From a virus, in IMG/VR virus record IMGVR_UViG_3300031974_001447, positions 1-35,068 of that record: DNA of 35,068 nt. One strand, written 5' to 3'. A program made the position numbers and the translations under genes. The notes beneath the pieces were generated by a model, which saw nothing but the letters and a program-made list of their open reading frames with translations, was not told the DNA's origin and did not search any database. Shown one piece after another: positions 31,007-35,068 of the stretch (positions are counted from its first letter, which is position 1; the number at the start of each line of letters is the position of its first letter).

Positions 31007-31688
31007 AGTATTTGCATATGACGAAAGATTCAAACAATCAGAGAACTGGGACGTATCCTATGACGGATTTGCACTAACCATTGACAACTTTTATGAGAAT
31101 CCCGAAGAGATATATGAATATCTTTTAAATACAGATTATCCATTGTGGAAATACAATCCCGAAAGAAAAAGTAAAAATGCAATTGAATACAATGATTGCA
31201 GAATCATAGATAAAATTGGTCACCCTACAAGATTGTATATAAATGACATGGAAAGAGTTCTAAATTGTTGTAGAAAACATTGGTGGAAATTTGATTATTC
31301 GTTTGATATGCAGTTTGAAGTAAATTGTTTTCAGACTATAACACAATTTGACAATACACTTCAACACTACCCACATATAGATTCGTCCTTCAACACACCC
31401 GACCACCTATCAACACTCAACATGTTAGTTTATCTTGACAAAGAAGAAGACGGTGGAACTGCAATATATGAAGGAACGTGGATTACTAACAACGAAGCGC
31501 AATCACTCCTATATCCAGTTGAAGACGATTTTGTATTGGATAGAGTGATACCTGCGAAATTCAATAGGTGTGTCATATTCCCAGGCAATAGGTTGCATGG
31601 TGCATATATAAATGACTACAATAAATATACTGGAGACAAGTGGAGATACTCACAAGTGATTTTCTTCCACCCACAACAAAATGCCTAA
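30999..31688 (+). CDS. DUF6445-like protein, oxygenase-like fold
   Basis: 229 residues; CTAGGAGA before the ATG. The core has HYPHIDSSFNTPDHLSTLNM (H-x-D), LVYLDKEEDGGTAIYEGTW, and CVIFPGNRLHGAYINDYNKY with the distal His, then WRYSQVIFFHP (Arg). This is the layout of a 2OG-type oxygenase domain; from memory it corresponds to the DUF6445 family. The substrate is unknown. It sits between two other oxygenase-like genes and overlaps both by eight bases. Tandem presence suggests a shared target or pathway, unproven. Confidence 0.65.
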   Translation: MGKVFAYDERFKQSENWDVSYDGFALTIDNFYENPEEIYEYLLNTDYPLWKYNPERKSKNAIEYNDCRIIDKIGHPTRLYINDMERVLNCCRKHWWKFDYSFDMQFEVNCFQTITQFDNTLQHYPHIDSSFNTPDHLSTLNMLVYLDKEEDGGTAIYEGTWITNNEAQSLLYPVEDDFVLDRVIPAKFNRCVIFPGNRLHGAYINDYNKYTGDKWRYSQVIFFHPQQNA

Positions 31689-32337
31689 CGCAATACCAAC
31701 ACCAACTAATAAACTCGAAGAAGGAAGAGTAAGAGTCATAAGGCCTTTAAAACATCTTGAGACACCACCTACACTCATAATGATTGCAGAAGAAGCATTA
31801 AGTAAAGACGATTGTGATATCATTATTAATGAACATGCAAGTACAGTAGAAGCAAAAGTAAGTGTTGGTGACGGGAATGTTGTCACTCCACATAAAAAAG
31901 AACTGTTAAACAATCATATGCCATGGAAGTATGACTTGAATGGAATTAAGATAACAGTCGTTCCACAAGAAACAAATGCATTTAATATCATAACAGAAAT
32001 CGTTGACCCATTCCTACCAAAGAATGACGACTATGGAATGATTTCATATATGACCATACAGGAATATCCACAAGGAACATTCTTTGCAACTCATAAGGAC
32101 GATGCAGAGTCAAACGATAGTGCAACAGTAATATTCACACTCAATGAAGAATTTGAGGGTGGACAATTTCATATTAAAGGACATACAATTGCACAACGTA
32201 GAGGTTCTATGGTTTCATTTAATAATAACACTGAAGTATTTCATAGTGTAGACCCCATACTCAGAGGTACGAGATTTGCACTTTGTATATGGTTTTGTCC
32301 GTTTGAGGAACTAGACGATGCAGAGTCACAAGTGTAG
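31681..32337 (+). CDS. 2OG-Fe(II) oxygenase (prolyl hydroxylase type)
   Basis: 218 residues. The domain is clear: YPQGTFFATHKDDAESNDSA (H-x-D), TVIFTLNEEFEGGQFHIKG, then RRGSMVSFNNNTEVFHSVDP (distal His) and RGTRFALCIWF (2OG-binding Arg). The order H-x-D ... H ... R is complete, so it should be an active Fe(II)/2-oxoglutarate oxygenase of the P4H-like family that is common in marine T4-like phages. The substrate is unknown. The start overlaps the previous gene by eight bases and the end overlaps the small zinc gene by 20. Confidence 0.88.
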   Translation: MPNAIPTPTNKLEEGRVRVIRPLKHLETPPTLIMIAEEALSKDDCDIIINEHASTVEAKVSVGDGNVVTPHKKELLNNHMPWKYDLNGIKITVVPQETNAFNIITEIVDPFLPKNDDYGMISYMTIQEYPQGTFFATHKDDAESNDSATVIFTLNEEFEGGQFHIKGHTIAQRRGSMVSFNNNTEVFHSVDPILRGTRFALCIWFCPFEELDDAESQV

Positions 32338-32467
32338 TGTTTGTCATAAAACAGTAAAAATGGAAGACATAAAATATCATACACCAGTAACAAAACCACC
32401 AGTGCATATATTTTGTGGGCCAGAATGTAGTTTAAAATATCATATGGAGAAAAGTGATGCCAGTTAA
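32318..32467 (+). CDS. small zinc-finger protein
   Basis: 49 residues starting inside the oxygenase gene, with GAGGA eight bases before the ATG. C6-SV-C9 and C33-GPE-C37 (HIFCGPECSLKYH) give a four-cysteine treble-clef/MYM-like zinc site. The C-terminus overlaps the start of the next gene by 11 bases. Function unknown; nucleic-acid or protein binding would be usual for such fingers. Confidence 0.6.
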   Translation: MQSHKCSVCHKTVKMEDIKYHTPVTKPPVHIFCGPECSLKYHMEKSDAS

Positions 32468-32696
32468 ATTTGGAAAAACAACTAAACAAGTTGAAAGGGG
32501 AACTAAAAAAGTTACAATAGTTCACGAATACATGAAGTGTCAATCAAATAAGACACTTATCGATGCATTCAATAAAGAGGGGACAAGACCTAAACTTAAA
32601 CGTAAGATTAATGTCGAAATTGATAGACGTAATAAGTTAGGATTGTCAAATATAATATTTACACGTGAGGAGAAATCAAATGGCATTTTGGGATAA
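32457..32696 (+). CDS. conserved small basic phage protein
   Basis: 79 residues from ATG 32457 (GGAGA upstream; a GTG three bases earlier is less likely). It is basic: MPVKFGKTTKQVERGTKKVT, then IVHEYMKCQSNKTLIDAFNK and PKLKRKINVEIDRRNKLGLS. I recognise the MPVKF...K...H.Y.K..... pattern as a small protein common in marine T4-like phages, with a helical basic C-terminal half. No catalytic motif. It overlaps both neighbours. Function unknown. Confidence 0.6.
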   Translation: MPVKFGKTTKQVERGTKKVTIVHEYMKCQSNKTLIDAFNKEGTRPKLKRKINVEIDRRNKLGLSNIIFTREEKSNGILG

Positions 32697-32844
32697 ATTT
32701 ACCGATTGGTTAGGTTTTGAATGGGTACGTGCAAGAGACGAAAAAGGTCGTTTTGTTGCAGACGACAAGTCAACACCCGATATAGACGAATCAAAGAAAA
32801 AAGTCTATAAGTCAAAAACAACCAAAAAATCTAAAAAGAAATAA
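32680..32844 (+). CDS. small lysine-rich protein
   Basis: 54 residues with AGGAG six bases before the ATG. N-terminal MAFWDKFTDWLGFEWVRARD is aromatic and amphipathic; the C-terminal third is mostly Lys, Ser and Thr (SKTTKKSKKK), as in small DNA-binding tails. No known domain. It ends seven bases before the tRNA-Ala gene. Function unknown. Confidence 0.5.
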   Translation: MAFWDKFTDWLGFEWVRARDEKGRFVADDKSTPDIDESKKKVYKSKTTKKSKKK

Positions 32845-32850
32845 TTTACT

Positions 32851-32926
32851 GGGGCATTAGTTCAGTTGGGAGAACGCCTGCTTTGCAAGCAGGAGGTCAT
32901 CAGTTCGATTCTGATATGCTCCACCA
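32851..32926 (+). tRNA. tRNA-Ala(UGC)
   Basis: Complete cloverleaf. Acceptor GGGGCAT pairs with ATGCTCC (one G-T pair), the anticodon stem CCTGC/GCAGG carries loop TTTGCAA with anticodon TGC, the T-arm is ATCAG-TTCGATT-CTGAT, and CCA is encoded at 32924-32926. It reads GCA, by eye the dominant Ala codon of the phage genes. It is followed by a near-palindrome and then a GIY-YIG endonuclease gene. Confidence 0.95.
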
Positions 32927-32949
32927 GTTCGAGTCTTAAGACTTGAACT
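32926..32949. repeat. near-perfect 12+12 palindrome overlapping tRNA-Ala CCA end
   Basis: AGTTCGAGTCTT followed directly by AAGACTTGAACT. The arms pair fully if one G-U pair is allowed. There is no T-run after it, so it is not a standard terminator. It could be an RNA hairpin for 3'-end processing of the tRNA or a protein-binding site. Confidence 0.7.
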
Positions 32950-32952
32950 ATA

Positions 32953-32959
32953 CTAAATA
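32953..32959 (+). promoter_or_regulatory. late-type promoter motif CTAAATA
   Basis: CTAAATA at 32953-32959, exactly five bases before the endonuclease ATG at 32965, predicting +1 on the A of the ATG. No Shine-Dalgarno sequence is present. Confidence 0.6.
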
Positions 32960-32964
32960 CTAAT

Positions 32965-33582
32965 ATGAAATACTATTATACCTATCGAGTTTTATTTAAT
33001 AATGGTGACTATTACTTAGGCCAACACATTACTGATAATTTAGAAGATGGTTATACAGGTAGTGGAAAGAAACTCAATGAGAGAACAGACCCCTTCACAT
33101 TTGATATACTAGAATACTACAATTCAGCAAAAGAATTAAACATTGCAGAGGCTGAGTTGATTGGTGATTTATGGTATACAGACCCCAAGTGTCTCAATAT
33201 GAAAGAAGGTGGTGTTGGTGGTTGGACTGCAGTTAATAAGACTTTAGATAGGTCTTATATGTTGACTGAAGAGTATCGTGAGAAAAGGAGACAAATTGCA
33301 GAAAGATTACATAAGGAAGGTAAAATCAAGTCATTCACAAAAGAAGCATCTCTTAAAGGACTTCTTAGAACGAGAGAACTATATCCACAAGGAACATTCC
33401 TAGGTAAGACACATACTGAAGAGACTAAGAAGAAGATTGGTCTGAATAGTGCAAAACACATGAAAGGTGAAGGCAATTCACAATATGGTAAAATGTGGAT
33501 AACCAATGAACAGGAATCTACAAGAATCAATAAGGGTGAATCTATACCCGAAGGTTGGAGAAAAGGACGAGTTATCATATAG
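32965..33582 (+). CDS. GIY-YIG homing endonuclease-like protein
   Basis: 205 residues. The N-terminal YYTYRVLFNNGDYYLGQHI and GYTGSGKKLN fit the GIY-YIG nuclease module (degenerate first motif, then Y-L-G and the downstream Gly/Lys stretch), with ELNIAEAELIGDLWYTD supplying the later Glu region. The C-terminus contains LGKTHTEETKKKIG and NSQYGKMWITN, typical of NUMOD3-type DNA-binding repeats. This is the layout of T4 Seg-type mobile endonucleases. It lies between two tRNA genes and its stop codon G is the first base of tRNA-Ser. The single ATG has a late motif against it. Confidence 0.85.
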   Translation: MKYYYTYRVLFNNGDYYLGQHITDNLEDGYTGSGKKLNERTDPFTFDILEYYNSAKELNIAEAELIGDLWYTDPKCLNMKEGGVGGWTAVNKTLDRSYMLTEEYREKRRQIAERLHKEGKIKSFTKEASLKGLLRTRELYPQGTFLGKTHTEETKKKIGLNSAKHMKGEGNSQYGKMWITNEQESTRINKGESIPEGWRKGRVII

Positions 33583-33671
33583 GTGGGGTGGCAGAGTGGT
33601 TGAATGCACTGGTCTTGAAAACCAGCAAACTCGAAAGGGTTTCGTGGGTTCAAATCCCACCCCCACCGCCA
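33582..33671 (+). tRNA. tRNA-Ser(UGA)
   Basis: Acceptor GGTGGGG pairs with CCCCACC, discriminator G, and CCA encoded at 33669-33671. Anticodon stem CTGGT/ACCAG with loop CTTGAAA gives anticodon TGA. The long variable arm CTCGAAAGGGTTTCG and T-arm GTGGG/CCCAC identify a serine tRNA. It reads TCA, by eye the most used Ser codon here. Its first base is the last base of the endonuclease stop codon. Confidence 0.95.
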
Positions 33672-33687
33672 TTTTCATAAAACCCTC

Positions 33688-33716
33688 TTATCAGATTCAT
33701 TGATATGGGGTATAAT
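33688..33716 (+). promoter_or_regulatory. sigma70-like promoter of the outer-membrane protein gene
   Basis: TTATCA at 33688-33693, 17-base spacer, TATAAT at 33711-33716. The leader holds AAGGAGGT at 33726-33733, a full Shine-Dalgarno sequence, before ATG 33741. This is the conventional arrangement, suggesting strong expression. Confidence 0.65.
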
Positions 33717-33740
33717 AGAAGGTTAAAGGAGGTATATTAC

Positions 33741-34346
33741 ATGAAAAATATACTATTAGGACTATTAGTCCTATCAACTACATTTGCATATGCAGATGTG
33801 AACGGAAGCATAGGTTACTCAAGTGACTATATGTGGAGAGGTGCAACTCAATCAGCAGGTGCATCGTCATTAAACGCAAGTATCGAATTGGATTCTAATG
33901 GATTCTTTGTTGGTGCATGGGTTGGTGAAGTAGATTTCGGAGACGAAGCTACACAAGAGAGAGACCTATATGCTGGATATAATCTAAACGTTACAGATAG
34001 TTTAGATGTCACATTAGGTATAATCCAATATCGTTATGATAAAGGAGATTACGAAACCATTGAAGAGGGATTTGTAAAGGTTGGATATAACAATCTAAAC
34101 GTTGCATATTACTTGGATACGGATACAGAGGACGACTATGTACACCTACAATATAGATTGTGGTTCATTGACGCACTTGACGTATCTCTCGGATACGGAT
34201 ACCATGATGAAGATAATGATTTTTCAGCATTGTTATTGTCCAAAACATTTAATGACTTTACACTAGGTGCATTAGTTATGTTAGACGAAGCGTTTGAAAA
34301 TCAAACAACAGATTCAGTATCTTTTCACTTAACTTATAATTTTTAA
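33741..34346 (+). CDS. outer-membrane beta-barrel protein (Gcw_chp/TIGR02001-like)
   Basis: 201 residues with a signal peptide (MKNILLGLLVLSTTFAYA, cleavage after AYA). The mature start DVNGSIGYSSDYMWRGATQS matches the phrase GxxSDYxxRGxSQ of the TIGR02001/Gcw_chp family of proteobacterial proteins (from memory). The remaining sequence alternates hydrophobic and polar residues (LNASIELDSNGFFVGAWVGE, VTLGIIQYRYDKGDYETIEE) and ends in an aromatic Phe (VSFHLTYNF), typical of a beta-barrel. A phage-made outer-membrane protein could alter adsorption, nutrient entry or superinfection; this is inference. Excellent ribosome binding site AAGGAGGT. An earlier start (33705) is rejected because it would overlap the promoter. 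Confidence 0.8.
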   Translation: MKNILLGLLVLSTTFAYADVNGSIGYSSDYMWRGATQSAGASSLNASIELDSNGFFVGAWVGEVDFGDEATQERDLYAGYNLNVTDSLDVTLGIIQYRYDKGDYETIEEGFVKVGYNNLNVAYYLDTDTEDDYVHLQYRLWFIDALDVSLGYGYHDEDNDFSALLLSKTFNDFTLGALVMLDEAFENQTTDSVSFHLTYNF

Positions 34347-34349
34347 GTT

Positions 34350-35068
34350 ATGTGGGGACTCAGACATAAAGAGAGTGGTGAAATACGTGCTTTCTTTATG
34401 CATTGTCCCAAGACCTCGGGTACACGAATCCTTAGATACGTATCAAAAACATACGGTGACGAATATGAATTCAAAGCCATTGATACAATGTACAGAGAGG
34501 ATAGTGTACTCCAACGGTCTATAGGTGAACGACAACTCATCTTACCCAAATCACCAGTGGAGAATCATTCCCACTTAACACTTGGACAAGCATTCTACAT
34601 GTATCCAAATTTAAAATCGTACATTGAGAGAAAAAACATAGACGTTTTTACCATGGTACGTAATCCATACGATAGATTTGTATCGTGTGTAAGATTCATT
34701 CCAAATTTAATGATTAGTGATTTTGATAATCTTGGTCAGAGTGCAGTAGACAGATTGAGTCTAAACGATTTCAATTACTATTACACTACACTTGCACTAC
34801 AACCACAATATCTCTATTCCTATGCAGACGAGTCAGACACAAAACCTTATGCACGGATTATTCATTTAGAAAAGGTGACTGGAACTAAATACGAAGTTAC
34901 GAATGGAATAGAAGTTGACTTTACAGAAAAGACATGGACTAACGAACATGCAAGACAAGAGATTAGTGAGAATACAAGACATGTACCTTATTGGATTCCA
35001 AAATTTGAACTAGACGAAGGTACACGTAAGTTCGTAGAATGGTTTTATGCAGAAGACTTCAAAAGAAT
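34350..35068 (+). CDS. sulfotransferase-family protein, 3' end outside window
   Basis: 239 codons are visible and no stop is reached. The N-terminal FFMHCPKTSGTRILRYV is a 5'-phosphosulfate loop (PKTSGT), and FTMVRNPYDRFVSCVRF is the 3'-phosphate-binding motif (R-x-x-x-D-R-x-x-S), so a PAPS-dependent sulfotransferase is likely. The distal VEWFYAEDFKR is also typical of the family. The acceptor substrate is unknown: polysaccharide, lipid or small molecule. It starts three bases after the preceding stop. No Shine-Dalgarno sequence; TATAAT at 34335 lies nine bases before the ATG without a good -35 box. Confidence 0.8.
   Translation, partial: MWGLRHKESGEIRAFFMHCPKTSGTRILRYVSKTYGDEYEFKAIDTMYREDSVLQRSIGERQLILPKSPVENHSHLTLGQAFYMYPNLKSYIERKNIDVFTMVRNPYDRFVSCVRFIPNLMISDFDNLGQSAVDRLSLNDFNYYYTTLALQPQYLYSYADESDTKPYARIIHLEKVTGTKYEVTNGIEVDFTEKTWTNEHARQEISENTRHVPYWIPKFELDEGTRKFVEWFYAEDFKR

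Noticed and set aside
1-35068. Apparent absence of CCGG
   Set aside because: GCGC and CGCG are also nearly absent, so low GC content explains it. It is not comparable to the GATC gap.
1-35068. CRISPR array, insertion sequence or integrase
   Set aside because: No regularly spaced repeats, transposase or integrase motifs or terminal inverted repeats were seen; the GIY-YIG gene is the only mobile-type gene.

Overview
This window is a continuous stretch of a tailed-phage genome of the T4-like myovirus type, most likely a marine phage. Every gene I can support lies on the + strand, genes overlap or abut, and the DNA is AT-rich. The phage assignment rests on T4 core genes: family B DNA polymerase (gp43), UvsX recombinase, gp41 helicase, gp61 primase, NrdA/NrdB and a T4-type lysozyme, plus T4-like late promoter motifs (C/TATAAATA or CTAAATA). 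The marine assignment rests on many small proteins that I recognise from memory as resembling cyanophage and pelagiphage families. The host cannot be fixed. A proteobacterial IscU and a Gcw_chp-type outer-membrane protein point to a Gram-negative proteobacterium; SAR11 or another marine proteobacterium is a guess.

Layout. 1-4.1 kb: end of a lysozyme gene, an Sm-like small protein, DNA polymerase, two small membrane proteins and a lipoprotein, closed by a strong intrinsic terminator. 4.2-5.2 kb: an IscU Fe-S scaffold, a staphylococcal-nuclease-like protein and a small membrane protein. 5.2-7.7 kb: uvsX and gene 41. 7.7-21.7 kb: a long block of mostly virion-associated or unknown genes driven by late-type promoters. 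It includes a ligase-like (KxDG) protein, a nucleotidylyltransferase/P-loop kinase fusion, an HNH-ended coiled-coil protein, a YkgJ-type cysteine-cluster protein, a PAP2 phosphatase and a coiled-coil membrane protein. 21.7-28.7 kb: a nucleotide and replication block with primase, nrdA, a 2OG-Fe(II) oxygenase, nrdB, glutaredoxin, a mini metallopeptidase and a HAD nucleotidase. 29-32.3 kb: a probable spanin pair and three consecutive 2OG-oxygenase-like genes. 32.3-35 kb: small zinc-ribbon genes, tRNA-Ala(UGC), a GIY-YIG endonuclease, tRNA-Ser(UGA), an outer-membrane beta-barrel protein and a sulfotransferase cut by the window end.

Three things stand out. First, about ten genes have a promoter placed so that the predicted transcription start falls on, or within a few bases of, the start codon, and none of these has a Shine-Dalgarno sequence; this suggests systematic leaderless mRNAs. 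Second, two proteins begin with a sequence very like the T4 internal-protein capsid-targeting peptide (MKTYQEFIAE, cut by the prohead protease). One of them is the nucleotidylyltransferase/kinase fusion, which suggests an enzyme packaged in the head and injected with the DNA. Third, on a visual read I found no GATC anywhere in 35 kb, where base composition would predict of the order of 100.

All family assignments come from reading motifs in the translated sequence. No database search was possible, so DUF-level names are from memory and are marked as such.
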